In this document: piece after piece, positions 42,770-51,824 of the stretch
Layout of the letters: each line of letters starts with the position of its first letter
How positions within the stretch are numbered: position 1 is the stretch's first letter
DNA from: Streptomyces litmocidini
GTDB lineage: Bacteria > Actinomycetota > Actinomycetes > Streptomycetales > Streptomycetaceae
Assembly: GCF_014649755.1 (NCBI RefSeq)
Contig: NZ_BMTQ01000016.1
Span: 1 to 64,000, forward strand
Direction of reading: 5' to 3'
DNA length: 64,000 nucleotides
Notes under the pieces: model-generated
What the model was told of the DNA's origin: nothing
The model's input: only the letters and a program-made list of their open reading frames with translations
Databases searched by the model: none
Translations under genes and position numbers: made by a program

Positions 42770-43423
42770 CTAGAAGTACGTCCGGTGGCAGATGTACGCC
42801 AGGGTGCCGAGCAGCAGCCGGGCCTGCGGGGGCGCGCCCGCCGTGTCCAGCGTCGGAGGCCGCAGCCAGCGCACCGGCCCGAGCCCGCCCAGGTCCGACG
42901 GGGGAGCGGTGACGTGGGAGCCGGGCCCCAGACAGTGCAGGTCCAGATCGGCGTCGTCCCAGCCCATCCGGTACAGCAGCTGCGGCAGCTCCGCCGCCGC
43001 GCCCGGGGCGACGAAGAACCGCGCCCGGCCGGTCGGGGTCGCGCACACCGGGCCCAGCGGCAGCCCCATGCGCTCCAGGCGCACCAGCGCCCGCCGGCCC
43101 GCGGCCTCGGCGACCTCGATCACGTCGAAGGCCCGGCCGACCGGGAGCAGCAGCGTCGCGCCCGGGTACTCGGACCACGCCTTGGTGGCGACGTCGAGGC
43201 CGGCGCCCGCCGGGACCGGTTCCGCGAAGGAGAGGGGGTGCGCGCCCGGGGCCGCGCAGGCCGGATCCCCGCACGAGCACCGGCCGGAGACGGCCCGCGC
43301 GCCGGGGACGACGTCCCAGCCCCACAGGCCCGTGTACTCGGCCACCGCTGTGCACTCCGTGGTGCGTGCGCGGCGGCGTGCGCCGGACCGCATCTCACGA
43401 ATGCCGCCGATCGTGAAACCCAT
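42770..43423 (-). CDS. Bifunctional DNA primase/polymerase N-terminal domain-like protein
   Basis: This 217-residue protein resembles the prim-pol domain found in plasmid and actinobacterial proteins, with a zinc-like CSCGDPACAAPGAHPL near residue 50, a VIEVAEAAGRRAL segment and a C-terminal CHRTYF. In this group, a small stand-alone form next to nsdA is common in Streptomyces as I recall, and catalytic activity is doubtful: I do not see the usual acidic DxD pair clearly. It is divergent from nsdA and converges on ftsY. It may be a regulatory descendant of a replication protein. Confidence 0.78.
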   Translation of the reverse strand: MGFTIGGIREMRSGARRRARTTECTAVAEYTGLWGWDVVPGARAVSGRCSCGDPACAAPGAHPLSFAEPVPAGAGLDVATKAWSEYPGATLLLPVGRAFDVIEVAEAAGRRALVRLERMGLPLGPVCATPTGRARFFVAPGAAAELPQLLYRMGWDDADLDLHCLGPGSHVTAPPSDLGGLGPVRWLRPPTLDTAGAPPQARLLLGTLAYICHRTYF

Positions 43424-43850
43424 GCCCCCTCCAACGGGTAGAGCGCGCCGGTGGTTACGACCCGGAACACCGCCGTCACCCTTCGTCACGATCCGTCACC
43501 CGGGTGTGGCGCACGGTCGTGAGCGGGGTGGCGCGGACCCTGGCGCGCGCCTCTCCGCGCTTCCGTCCGCCGACTCCGGTTCGTCGCATGTCAAGTGAAT
43601 CGCGTTCCACGCGCGGCGAGTTCATTCGAAGGGGTGGCGAATGGTGGCGTTTCTTGAATCGCCCTCGTGGAGAGGTGATCGTAGGGTTACTTTCGGTACT
43701 CGAACCCCCGGGGCCGCTTGCGTGCGTGGGTATGCCGGAGGCAACCCGGTTTCCCGTTCGGAGGAGGACGAACGTCGGACGGGTGCCGCGAGAGGCGGCA
43801 TTCTGATAGGGGTTCGGACGACAGGTATTCAGGTGGATGGGGGCGTTCCA
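43424..43850. other. Divergent region upstream of nsdA
   Basis: This 427-nt gap holds no protein-like frame. It contains three CGTCAC repeats exactly 10 bp apart (43474, 43484, 43494) close to the primase-like gene, and a lower-GC stretch (about 43590-43720) with ATTCGAAGGGGTGGCGAAT-type symmetry that probably carries nsdA promoters. The long distance to the nsdA start suggests a leader. Confidence 0.5.
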
Positions 43851-45326
43851 GTGAGCGGCAACGGCGCAGACGGTACGACTGCCGGCAAGCGCCCGAACGA
43901 GCAGCTGGGCTCGTGGTTCGTGCGCAGCGGCTGGTCGAAGGGCGAACTGGCACGCCAAGTGAACCGCAGGGCACGCCAGATGGGCGCGCACCACATCTCC
44001 ACGGACACCTCGCGCGTGCGCCGCTGGCTCGACGGCGAGCAGCCCCGCGAGCCGATCCCGCGGATCCTCTCCGAACTCTTCTCCGAGCGCTTCGGCTCCG
44101 TCGTCGCCGTCGAGGACCTCGGACTGCGCACCGCCCACCAGTCGCCCTCCGTCTCCGGCGTCGACCTGCCCTGGGCGGGCCCGCAGACCGTCGCCCTGCT
44201 CAGCGAGTTCTCCCGCAGCGACCTCATGCTCGCCCGCCGGGGCTTCCTCGGCTCCTCCCTCCAGCTCGCCGCGGGCCCCGCCCTCATCGAACCGATGCAG
44301 CGCTGGCTCGTCCCCACCCCCGTCGGCGACGTCGAGCGCCCCGAGCCCCTCGTGGACCCCCGCCGCCCCAACCGGCTCTCCGAGGTCGAGCTCGACCTCC
44401 TGGAGTCCACCACCGCCATGTTCCGCAAGTGGGACGCCCAGTGCGGCGGAGGACTCCGCCGCAAGGCCGTCGTCGGCCAGCTCCACGAGGTCACCGACCT
44501 CCTCCAGGAGCCCCAGCCCGCCGCCACCGCCAAGCGCCTCTTCACCTGCGCCGCCGAGCTCGCCGAGCTCGCCGGCTGGATGAGCTACGACGTCGGCCTC
44601 CAGCCCACCGCCCAGAAGTACTTCGTGCTCGCCCTGCACGCCGCCAAGGAGGCCGGGGACAAGCCCCTCGGCTCGTACATCCTCTCCTCCATGAGCCGCC
44701 AGATGATCCACCTCGGCAGGCCCGACGACGCCCTCGAACTCATCCACCTCGCCCAGTACGGCAGTCGGGACTGCGCCACCGCCCGCACCCAGGCCATGCT
44801 GTATGCGATGGAGGCCCGCGCCTACGCCAACATGGGGCAGCCCTCCAAGTGCAAGCGGGCCGTCCGGATGGCCGAGGACACCTTCGCCGACGCCGGCCTC
44901 GACGGCGAGCCCGAGCCCGACTGGATCGGCTTCTTCTCCGAGGCCGAGCTCAACGGCGAGAACTCCCACTCCTACCGCGACCTCGCCTACGTCGCCGGCC
45001 GCTCCCCGACCTACGCCTCGCTCGCCGAGCCCGTCATGGAGCGGGCCGTCGAACTCTTCGAGAAGGACCCCGACCACCAGCGGTCCTACGCGCTCAACCT
45101 GATCGGCATGGCCACCGTCCACCTGCTCAAGCGCGAGCCCGAGCAGTCCGTGGTCCTCGCCGAGAAGGCCCTCGGAGTCGCCCGCAGCATCCGCTCCGAG
45201 CGGGTCAACACCCGGCTCCGCAAGACCGTCGACCACGCCGCCCGCAACTACAGCGACGTCGCCGAGGTCGTCCAGCTCACCGACCGGCTCACCCAGCTCC
45301 TCCCCGAGGCCGCCGAAGCGGTCTGA
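43851..45326 (+). CDS. nsdA: NsdA-like TPR-type developmental regulator
   Basis: This protein of about 491 residues resembles NsdA, a negative regulator of antibiotic production and sporulation in S. coelicolor. The N terminus (about residues 15-80) resembles a helix-turn-helix-type segment (SGWSKGELARQVNRRA, DTSRVRRWLDGEQPREPIP). The C-terminal two thirds are helical repeats of TPR character, such as YALNLIGMATVHLLKREPEQSV. It is cytosolic, with no membrane helix. I chose the GTG at 43851, with GGGGG upstream; an alternative GTG lies 18 nt earlier. It is monocistronic and followed by a GC-rich hairpin. Confidence 0.92.
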   Translation: MSGNGADGTTAGKRPNEQLGSWFVRSGWSKGELARQVNRRARQMGAHHISTDTSRVRRWLDGEQPREPIPRILSELFSERFGSVVAVEDLGLRTAHQSPSVSGVDLPWAGPQTVALLSEFSRSDLMLARRGFLGSSLQLAAGPALIEPMQRWLVPTPVGDVERPEPLVDPRRPNRLSEVELDLLESTTAMFRKWDAQCGGGLRRKAVVGQLHEVTDLLQEPQPAATAKRLFTCAAELAELAGWMSYDVGLQPTAQKYFVLALHAAKEAGDKPLGSYILSSMSRQMIHLGRPDDALELIHLAQYGSRDCATARTQAMLYAMEARAYANMGQPSKCKRAVRMAEDTFADAGLDGEPEPDWIGFFSEAELNGENSHSYRDLAYVAGRSPTYASLAEPVMERAVELFEKDPDHQRSYALNLIGMATVHLLKREPEQSVVLAEKALGVARSIRSERVNTRLRKTVDHAARNYSDVAEVVQLTDRLTQLLPEAAEAV

Positions 45327-45567
45327 CCCCCTCCCGGGCCCCAGGCCCCGCCCCGCTTCGGGGCCCGCACAGACCCCGGCCGCGCCGGCCGTCCCGTAAA
45401 GCCCGACTCGGCTCCCCCGCCGCAAGGTCACACGGACGCCCGGCGCGGCCGGCTCGTCTCCCCCGGGACCGGCCCGCGGGCGTCCCCTCGGCGCGGCCGG
45501 TCCGCCCCCCGGGCGTCCCCTCGGCGCGACCGGCCGTTCACGGCCGCGTAACACGCCCCACCCCTTC
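45327..45567. other. Intergenic region between nsdA and amtB
   Basis: It starts with a terminator-like hairpin (GGCCCCG at 45344-45350 with CGGGGCC at 45359-45365). Two near-identical 23-bp direct repeats (45478-45500 and 45511-45533; GGGCGTCCCCTCGGCGCG followed by one mismatch) are spaced 33 bp apart. It leads into the GlnR box. Confidence 0.6.
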
Positions 45568-45605
45568 GTCACTGCGCCGAAACATCGAGCGGCATCGGCG
45601 GAAAC
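45568..45605 (+). promoter_or_regulatory. GlnR-type box upstream of amtB
   Basis: GTCAC, 6 nt, GAAAC, 6 nt, CGGCA, 6 nt, GAAAC: both half-pairs have the 22-bp periodicity of the actinobacterial GlnR consensus (GTnAC-n6-GAAAC). It lies about 100 nt ahead of amtB. Three of the four elements match well; CGGCA is weak. GlnR activates amtB-glnK-glnD in Streptomyces under nitrogen limitation. Confidence 0.85.
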
Positions 45606-45705
45606 CGCGCTGCGCGAATCTCTGGCTCATAACCGGCCACCCCTCAGGCCGGACGCTCCCCGGCCCCGCCCCGCACAGGCCGCATTCGACGACGAGGAGA
45701 CGCCG

Positions 45706-47052
45706 ATGGCACCAGCCATCACGACCCTGGCCGCAGACGCCCCCGAGCTGTCTGCAGCCAACACCGGGTTCATGCTCATCTGCTCCGCCCTGGTCATGCT
45801 GATGACCCCGGCACTCGCCTTCTTCTACGGAGGCATGGTCCGCGTCAAGTCCACCCTCAACATGCTGATGATGAGCTTCATCAGCCTCGGGATCGTCACG
45901 ATCCTCTGGGTGCTCTTCGGCTTCAGCGTCGCCTTCGGCACCGACTCGGGCTCGCTGATCGGCTGGTCCTCCGAGTACGTCGGCCTCAGCGGCATCGGCA
46001 TCACCGAACTCTGGGACGGCTACACCATCCCGGTCTACGTCTTCGCCGTCTTCCAGCTGATGTTCGCGGTCATCACGCCCGCCCTCATCAGCGGCGCCCT
46101 CGCCGACCGCGTCAAGTTCACCGCCTGGGCCCTCTTCGTCACCCTCTGGGTCACGATCGTCTACTTCCCCGTCGCCCACTGGGTCTGGGGCGCGGGCGGC
46201 TGGCTCTTCGAGATGGGCGTCATCGACTTCGCCGGCGGCACCGCCGTCCACATCAACGCCGGCGCCGCCGCCCTCGGCGTCATCCTCGTCATCGGCAAGC
46301 GCGTCGGCTTCAAGAAGGACCCGATGCGCCCGCACAGCCTCCCGCTGGTCATGCTCGGCGCCGGCCTGCTCTGGTTCGGCTGGTTCGGCTTCAACGCCGG
46401 CTCCTGGCTCGGCAACGACGACGGCGTCGGCGCCGTGATGTTCGTCAACACCCAGGTCGCCACCGCCGCCGCCATGCTCGCCTGGCTCGCGTACGAGAAG
46501 GTCCGCCACGGCTCCTTCACCACCCTCGGCGCCGCCTCCGGCGCGGTCGCCGGCCTCGTCGCCATCACCCCCTCCGGCGGCTCCTGCTCCCCGCTCGGCG
46601 CCATCGCCATCGGCGCGATCGCCGGTCTCCTGTGCGCCATGGCCGTCGGCCTCAAGTACAAGTTCGGCTACGACGACTCCCTCGACGTCGTCGGCGTCCA
46701 CCTCGTCGGCGGCGTCGTCGGCTCCCTCCTCGTCGGCCTCTTCGCCACCGGCGGCGTCCAGTCCGACGCCAAGGGCCTCCTCTACGGCGGCGGCTTCGAA
46801 CAGCTCGGCAAGCAGGCCGTCGGAGTCCTCGCGGTCCTCGCCTACTCCCTGATCGCCTCCGCGGTCCTCGCCCTGATCATCGACCGGACGATGGGGATGC
46901 GGGTCAGCGAGGACGACGAGGTCTCCGGCATCGACCAGGTCGAGCACGCCGAGACCGCGTACGACTTCAGCGGAGCCGGCGGCGGCATCACCGGACGCGC
47001 CACCGCCCCGGCGACGCCCGTCCCGAGCGAGAACAAGAAGGTGGACGCATGA
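45706..47052 (+). CDS. amtB: Ammonium transporter
   Basis: This 448-residue membrane protein of the Amt family has 11 or 12 helices. Signatures are MLMTPALAFFYGGMVRVKS near residue 25, DFAGGTAVHINAGAAALG near 178 and GVHLVGGVVGSLLVGLFATGG near 330; the two conserved pore His lie in the latter two. The trimer imports ammonium when nitrogen is scarce. The C-terminal cytosolic tail is about 45 residues, the docking site for PII. Its stop overlaps the glnK start (ATGA). Confidence 0.97.
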   Translation: MAPAITTLAADAPELSAANTGFMLICSALVMLMTPALAFFYGGMVRVKSTLNMLMMSFISLGIVTILWVLFGFSVAFGTDSGSLIGWSSEYVGLSGIGITELWDGYTIPVYVFAVFQLMFAVITPALISGALADRVKFTAWALFVTLWVTIVYFPVAHWVWGAGGWLFEMGVIDFAGGTAVHINAGAAALGVILVIGKRVGFKKDPMRPHSLPLVMLGAGLLWFGWFGFNAGSWLGNDDGVGAVMFVNTQVATAAAMLAWLAYEKVRHGSFTTLGAASGAVAGLVAITPSGGSCSPLGAIAIGAIAGLLCAMAVGLKYKFGYDDSLDVVGVHLVGGVVGSLLVGLFATGGVQSDAKGLLYGGGFEQLGKQAVGVLAVLAYSLIASAVLALIIDRTMGMRVSEDDEVSGIDQVEHAETAYDFSGAGGGITGRATAPATPVPSENKKVDA

Positions 47053-47387
47053 AGCTCATCACCGCGGTCGTGAAGCCGCACCGGCTCGACGAGATCAAGG
47101 AGGCCCTCCAGGCGTTCGGCGTGCACGGCCTCACCGTCACCGAGGCCAGCGGCTACGGCCGCCAGCGCGGCCACACCGAGGTCTACCGGGGCGCCGAGTA
47201 CACCGTCGACCTGGTCCCCAAGATCCGCATCGAGGTCCTCGTCGAGGACGAGGACGCCGAACAGCTCATCGACGTCGTCGTGAAGGCCGCCCGGACCGGC
47301 AAGATCGGAGACGGCAAGGTGTGGAGCGTGCCGGTCGAGACCGCCGTACGGGTCCGCACGGGTGAGCGCGGTCCGGACGCACTGTAA
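47049..47387 (+). CDS. glnK: PII nitrogen regulatory protein (GlnK/GlnB)
   Basis: This 112-residue PII protein senses ATP/ADP and 2-oxoglutarate. The T-loop has Tyr51 in the context YRGAEYTVDLVPK, the site of uridylylation in enterics and adenylylation in actinobacteria. The B and C loops (TGKIGDGKVWSVPVE) are normal. The start overlaps the amtB stop, so translation is coupled; in Streptomyces GlnK is modified by GlnD, encoded next. Confidence 0.98.
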   Translation: MKLITAVVKPHRLDEIKEALQAFGVHGLTVTEASGYGRQRGHTEVYRGAEYTVDLVPKIRIEVLVEDEDAEQLIDVVVKAARTGKIGDGKVWSVPVETAVRVRTGERGPDAL

Positions 47388-47395
47388 GCACGGCC

Positions 47396-47523
47396 TGCGG
47401 GCGCGGTCCGCACGTACGGCCCGCACATACGGTTTGTACGCACGGCCCGCACGTACGGCCCGTACGCACAGCCTGCACGCATGACCCGCACGCACGGCCC
47501 GCACGCACGGCCTGTCAGCACGG
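47396..47523. repeat. 13-bp degenerate tandem repeat array between glnK and glnD
   Basis: About ten units of 13 bp fill the gap, with consensus CGCACGCACGGCC (units at 47409, 47422, 47435, 47448, 47461, 47474, 47487, 47500). The units differ mostly in CG/TG, GTAC/GCAC and A/G positions. Flanking parts (47388-47408) are also similar. The array reaches to within 15 nt of the chosen glnD start. Confidence 0.85.
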
Positions 47524-47537
47524 ATGGGAGCCGCCGG

Positions 47538-49988
47538 GTGACGAACCTCGACACGAGCGACACGACCGAAGGAACGGGACCCGACGGCTACGCGGCGGCC
47601 CGGCTGCTCCTCCTCCAGGAGAAGGAGCGGCCCGGGCCGCCGCGCCGCGCCGCCCTGGCCCGGCTCACCGACGACTGGCTGGCCGGCCTCTTCGCCGCCG
47701 CCGCACCGCCCCCCGGGACCGCCCTCGTCGCCGTCGGCGGCTACGGGCGCGCCGAACTCTCCCCGCGCAGCGACCTCGACCTCCTCCTGCTCCACGACGG
47801 CACCGCCGACAAGGCCGCCGTCGCCGCCCTCGCCGACCGGATCTGGTACCCCGTCTGGGACCTCGGGCTCGCCCTCGACCACTCCGTCCGCACCCCCGCC
47901 GAAGCCCGCGCCACCGCGGGCGAGGACCTCAAGGCCCACCTCGGCCTCCTCGACGCCCGGACCGTCGCCGGCGACGCCGGACTCGCCGCCGCCCTGCGCA
48001 CCGCCGTCCTCGCCGACTGGCGCGACCAGGCACCCCGGCGCCTCCCCGAACTCGACGCCCTCTGCCGGGAGCGCGCCGAGCGCGCGGGAGAGCTGCAGTA
48101 CCTCCTCGAACCCGACCTCAAGGAGGCCAGGGGCGGACTCCGCGACGCCCAGGTCCTGCGCGCCGTCGCCGCCTCCTGGCTCGCCGACGCCCCCCGCGAG
48201 GGCCTCGACGTCGCCCGCCGCCGCCTCCTCGACGCCCGCGACGCCCTCCACCTCGCCACCGGCCGCGCCACCGACCGGCTCGCCCTCCAGGAGCAGGACG
48301 CCGTCGCCGCCGGACTCGGCCTCCTCGACGCCGACACCCTGCTCCGCGAGGTGTACGAGGCCGCCCGGACCATCTCGTACGCCACCGACGTCACCTGGCG
48401 CGAGGTCAACCGCGTCCTCAAGGCCCGCTCCGCCCGCCCCCGGCTCCGTACCCTCCTGGGCCGCGGCGGCACGAAGCCCCCCGTCGAACGCACCCCGCTC
48501 GCCGAGGGCGTCGTCGAGATGGACGGCGAGGCCGTCCTCGCCCGAGGAGCCCGGCCGGAACGCGACCCCGTCCTGCCCCTGCGGGCCGCCGCCGCGGCCG
48601 CCCAGTCCGCCCTCCCCATCTCCCCGCACGCCGTACGCCGCCTCGCGGCCGCCGCCCGACCCCTCCCGGTGCCCTGGCCCGCCGAGGCCCGCGAGGAACT
48701 CGTCACCCTTCTCGGCGCGGGCGAGGCCACCGTCCCCGTCTGGGAGGCCCTGGAGGCCGAAGGGATCGTCAGCCGGCTCCTGCCCGACTGGGAGCGCGTC
48801 CGCTGCCGGCCCCAGCGCAACCCCGTCCACACCTGGACCGTCGACCGGCACCTCGTCGAGACCGCCGTCCGCGCCTCCTCCCTCACCCGCCGCGTCGGCC
48901 GCCCCGACCTCCTCCTCGTCGCCGCCCTCCTCCACGACATCGGCAAGGGCTGGCCCGGCGACCACTCCGTCGTCGGCGAGACCATCGCCCGCGACCTCGC
49001 CGCCCGCATCGGCTTCGACCGCACCGACACCGCCGTCATCGCCACCGCCGTCCGCCACCACCTGCTCCTCGTCGAGACCGCCACCCGGCGCGACCTCGAC
49101 GACCCCGCCACCGTGCAGTCCGTCGCCACCGCCGTCGGCACCCTCGGCACCCTGGAGCTCCTGCACGCCCTCACCGAGGCCGACGCCCTCGCCACCGGCC
49201 CCGCCGCCTGGTCCTCCTGGCGCGCCTCGCTCGTGGCCGACCTGGTCAAACGGGTCGCCGGCGTCCTCGCGGGCGAACCCCTGCCCGACCCCGAGGCCGC
49301 CGCCCCCAGCGCCGAACAGGAACGCCTCGCGATCGAGGCCCTGCGCACCGGCGAACCGGTCCTGGCCCTGCACGCCCGCGACGAACAGCCCCTGGACGAG
49401 GAGGAGCCCGAGCCCGTCGGGGTCGAACTCCTCATCGCCCTGCCCGACCGGCCCGGCGTCCTCCCCGCCGTCGCCGGGGTCCTCGCCCTCCACCGGCTCA
49501 CCGTCCGCGCCGCCGACCTCCGCGCCGTCGACCTCCCCGGCGGCCTCGGCTCCGGCTCCGGCTCCGTCCTCGTCCTCGCCTGGCGCGTCGCCGCCGAGTA
49601 CGGCTCCCTGCCCGAGGCCGCCCGGCTCCGCGCCGACCTCGTCCGCGCCCTCGACGGCTCCCTCGACATCCCCGCCCGCCTCGCCGAACGCGAGGCCGCC
49701 TACCCCCGCCGCCGGGGCCTGGCCGCCCCGCCGCCCCGCGTCACCGTCGCCGCCGCCGACTCCCGCCTCGCCACCGTGATCGAGGTCCGCGCCCAGGACG
49801 CCCCGGGCCTCCTCCACCGCATCGGCCGGGCCCTGGAGGGCGCGGCCGTACGGGTGCGCAGCGCCCACGTCTCCACCCTGGGCGCCAACGCCGTCGACAC
49901 CCTGTACGTGACCCGCCCGGACGGCGGCCTGCTCCCGGACGAGGAGGCGAGCGACCTGGCCCGCGCGCTGGAGGAGGCGCTGCGGTGA
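47538..49988 (+). CDS. glnD: PII uridylyl-/adenylyltransferase
   Basis: This 816-residue bifunctional enzyme modifies and demodifies PII. The nucleotidyltransferase motif is GGYGRAELSPRSDLDLLLLH near residue 65. The HD hydrolase domain has LLHDIGKGWPGDHS near residue 465. Two ACT domains occupy the C terminus (LIALPDRPGVLPAVAGV and VIEVRAQDAPGLLHRIGRAL). I prefer the GTG at 47538, with GGGAG 7 nt upstream, over an in-frame ATG at 47481 that lies within the tandem repeat array. Confidence 0.95.
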   Translation: MTNLDTSDTTEGTGPDGYAAARLLLLQEKERPGPPRRAALARLTDDWLAGLFAAAAPPPGTALVAVGGYGRAELSPRSDLDLLLLHDGTADKAAVAALADRIWYPVWDLGLALDHSVRTPAEARATAGEDLKAHLGLLDARTVAGDAGLAAALRTAVLADWRDQAPRRLPELDALCRERAERAGELQYLLEPDLKEARGGLRDAQVLRAVAASWLADAPREGLDVARRRLLDARDALHLATGRATDRLALQEQDAVAAGLGLLDADTLLREVYEAARTISYATDVTWREVNRVLKARSARPRLRTLLGRGGTKPPVERTPLAEGVVEMDGEAVLARGARPERDPVLPLRAAAAAAQSALPISPHAVRRLAAAARPLPVPWPAEAREELVTLLGAGEATVPVWEALEAEGIVSRLLPDWERVRCRPQRNPVHTWTVDRHLVETAVRASSLTRRVGRPDLLLVAALLHDIGKGWPGDHSVVGETIARDLAARIGFDRTDTAVIATAVRHHLLLVETATRRDLDDPATVQSVATAVGTLGTLELLHALTEADALATGPAAWSSWRASLVADLVKRVAGVLAGEPLPDPEAAAPSAEQERLAIEALRTGEPVLALHARDEQPLDEEEPEPVGVELLIALPDRPGVLPAVAGVLALHRLTVRAADLRAVDLPGGLGSGSGSVLVLAWRVAAEYGSLPEAARLRADLVRALDGSLDIPARLAEREAAYPRRRGLAAPPPRVTVAAADSRLATVIEVRAQDAPGLLHRIGRALEGAAVRVRSAHVSTLGANAVDTLYVTRPDGGLLPDEEASDLARALEEALR

Positions 49989-50003
49989 GACCCTGACCCG
50001 CGA

Positions 50004-50033
50004 CCCCGCCCGCGCCGGATTCGGCGGGCGGGG
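50004..50033 (+). terminator. Terminator after glnD
   Basis: CCCCGCCCGC (50004-50013) pairs with GCGGGCGGGG (50024-50033) around a 10-nt loop, shortly after the glnD stop. Confidence 0.7.
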
Positions 50034-50106
50034 GCACACACTTCGAGCGGCCCGATACCCTGGAGGGCAATCCGACCGCCCCCGACACCGAGGATCCGCG
50101 ACCGCC

Positions 50107-51660
50107 GTGTTCGATACCCTCTCCGACCGCCTTGCAGCGACCTTCAAGAACCTCCGCGGCAAGGGCCGTCTGTCCGAGGCGGACATCGACGCCACCGCGC
50201 GCGAGATCCGTATCGCGCTGCTCGAAGCGGATGTCGCCCTGCCGGTCGTCCGCGCCTTCATCAAGCAGGTCAAGGAGCGCTCGCTGGGCGCGGAGGTCTC
50301 CCAGGCCCTCAACCCCGCCCAGCAGGTCATCAAGATCGTCAACGAGGAGCTCGTCGGCATCCTCGGTGGCGAGACCCGACGTCTCCGGTTCGCCAAGTCC
50401 GGCCCCACCGTGATCATGCTCGCCGGTCTCCAGGGTGCCGGTAAGACCACCCTCGCCGGAAAGCTGGGCCTCTGGCTGAAGGGCCAGGGCCACTCCCCGC
50501 TGCTCGTCGCCTGTGACCTCCAGCGCCCGAACGCCGTCAACCAGCTCTCCGTGGTCGCCGACCGCGCTGGCGTCGCCTTCTACGGCCCGCAGCCCGGCAA
50601 CGGCGTCGGCGACCCCGTCCAGGTCGCCAAGGACTCGATCGAGTACGCGCGGACCAAGCTGTACGACGTCGTCATCGTCGACACCGCCGGCCGCCTCGGC
50701 ATCGACCAGGAGCTGATGCAGCAGGCCGCGGACATCCGCGACGCCGTCAGCCCCGACGAGATCCTCTTCGTCGTCGACGCCATGATCGGTCAGGACGCGG
50801 TCAACACCGCCGAGGCCTTCCGCGACGGCGTCGGCTTCGACGGCGTCGTGCTCTCCAAGCTCGACGGCGACGCCCGCGGTGGTGCCGCGCTCTCCATCGC
50901 GCACGTCACCGGCAAGCAGATCATGTTCGCCTCCAACGGCGAGAAGCTGGACGACTTCGACGCGTTCCACCCGGACCGCATGGCGTCCCGCATCCTCGGC
51001 ATGGGCGACATGCTCTCCCTCATCGAGAAGGCCCAGCAGACCTTCGACGAGGAAGAGGCCGCCAAGATGGCCTCGAAGCTCGCCTCGAAGAAGGGCGAGG
51101 GCTTCACGCTCGACGACTTCCTGGCCCAGATGGAGCAGGTCCGCAAGATGGGCTCCATCTCCAAGCTGCTCGGGATGCTGCCCGGCATGGGCCAGATGCG
51201 GGAGCAGATCGCCAACATCGACGAGCGCGAGGTCGACCGCATCGGCGCCATCATCAAGTCGATGACCCCGGCCGAGCGCCAGGACCCGACCATCATCAAC
51301 GGCTCCCGCCGCGCCCGCATCGCCAAGGGTTCCGGCGTCGAGGTCAGCGCGGTCAAGGGCCTGGTCGAGCGGTTCTTCGAGGCCCGCAAGATGATGTCCC
51401 GCATGGCGCAGGGCGGCGGCATGCCGGGGATGCCGGGCATCCCGGGCATGGGCGGCGGCCCCGGCCGGCAGAAGAAGCAGGTCAAGCAGGCCAAGGGCAA
51501 GCGCAAGAGCGGCAACCCGATGAAGCGGAAGGCCGAGGAGCAGGCCGCGGCCGAGCGCCGCGAGCAGGCGCAGGCGGGCGGCGCGTTCGGCCTCCCGGCG
51601 GCGGGGCAGGCCCCCAAGGACTTCGAGCTCCCGGAGGAGTTCAAGAAGTTCATGGGCTGA
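50107..51660 (+). CDS. ffh: Signal recognition particle protein Ffh (SRP54)
   Basis: This 517-residue GTPase binds signal sequences of nascent chains. The NG domain has GLQGAGKTTLAGKLG near residue 106, DTAGRLGID and SKLDGDARGGAALS. The C-terminal M domain is Met-rich with a run of MPGMPGIPGMGGGPG near residues 440-455 and a basic KKQVKQAKGKRKSGN stretch for RNA contact. The GTG start at 50107 has no clear ribosome site. It is followed by a strong terminator. Confidence 0.98.
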   Translation: MFDTLSDRLAATFKNLRGKGRLSEADIDATAREIRIALLEADVALPVVRAFIKQVKERSLGAEVSQALNPAQQVIKIVNEELVGILGGETRRLRFAKSGPTVIMLAGLQGAGKTTLAGKLGLWLKGQGHSPLLVACDLQRPNAVNQLSVVADRAGVAFYGPQPGNGVGDPVQVAKDSIEYARTKLYDVVIVDTAGRLGIDQELMQQAADIRDAVSPDEILFVVDAMIGQDAVNTAEAFRDGVGFDGVVLSKLDGDARGGAALSIAHVTGKQIMFASNGEKLDDFDAFHPDRMASRILGMGDMLSLIEKAQQTFDEEEAAKMASKLASKKGEGFTLDDFLAQMEQVRKMGSISKLLGMLPGMGQMREQIANIDEREVDRIGAIIKSMTPAERQDPTIINGSRRARIAKGSGVEVSAVKGLVERFFEARKMMSRMAQGGGMPGMPGIPGMGGGPGRQKKQVKQAKGKRKSGNPMKRKAEEQAAAERREQAQAGGAFGLPAAGQAPKDFELPEEFKKFMG

Positions 51661-51706
51661 GGCGCGTACGAGGGGGCTCGTGAGCGACCGAGCTGATCGA
51701 GCCCGT

Positions 51707-51745
51707 GGGGCCCGGGGCGGTGCGAGACCGCCCCGGGCCCCTTTT
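51707..51745 (+). terminator. Terminator after ffh
   Basis: A perfect 15-bp stem (51707-51721 with 51727-51741) and a 5-nt loop are followed by TTTT (51742-51745), a standard rho-independent terminator. Confidence 0.93.
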
Positions 51746-51824
51746 CGTACGGTCAGCCCACCCGTAATGCCGGGCTTGTCCCGCTCTTCGATACTGGGGC
51801 CACTGCCGCCCCGAGGAGAGCCAC

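Noticed and set aside
47481..47537. Upstream ATG start for glnD
   Set aside because: It lies in the 13-bp repeat array and lacks a ribosome site, whereas the GTG at 47538 has one at good spacing.
46842..50540. A 1200-codon leftward frame across glnK, glnD and ffh
   Set aside because: It crosses several real genes on the other strand and is compositional.
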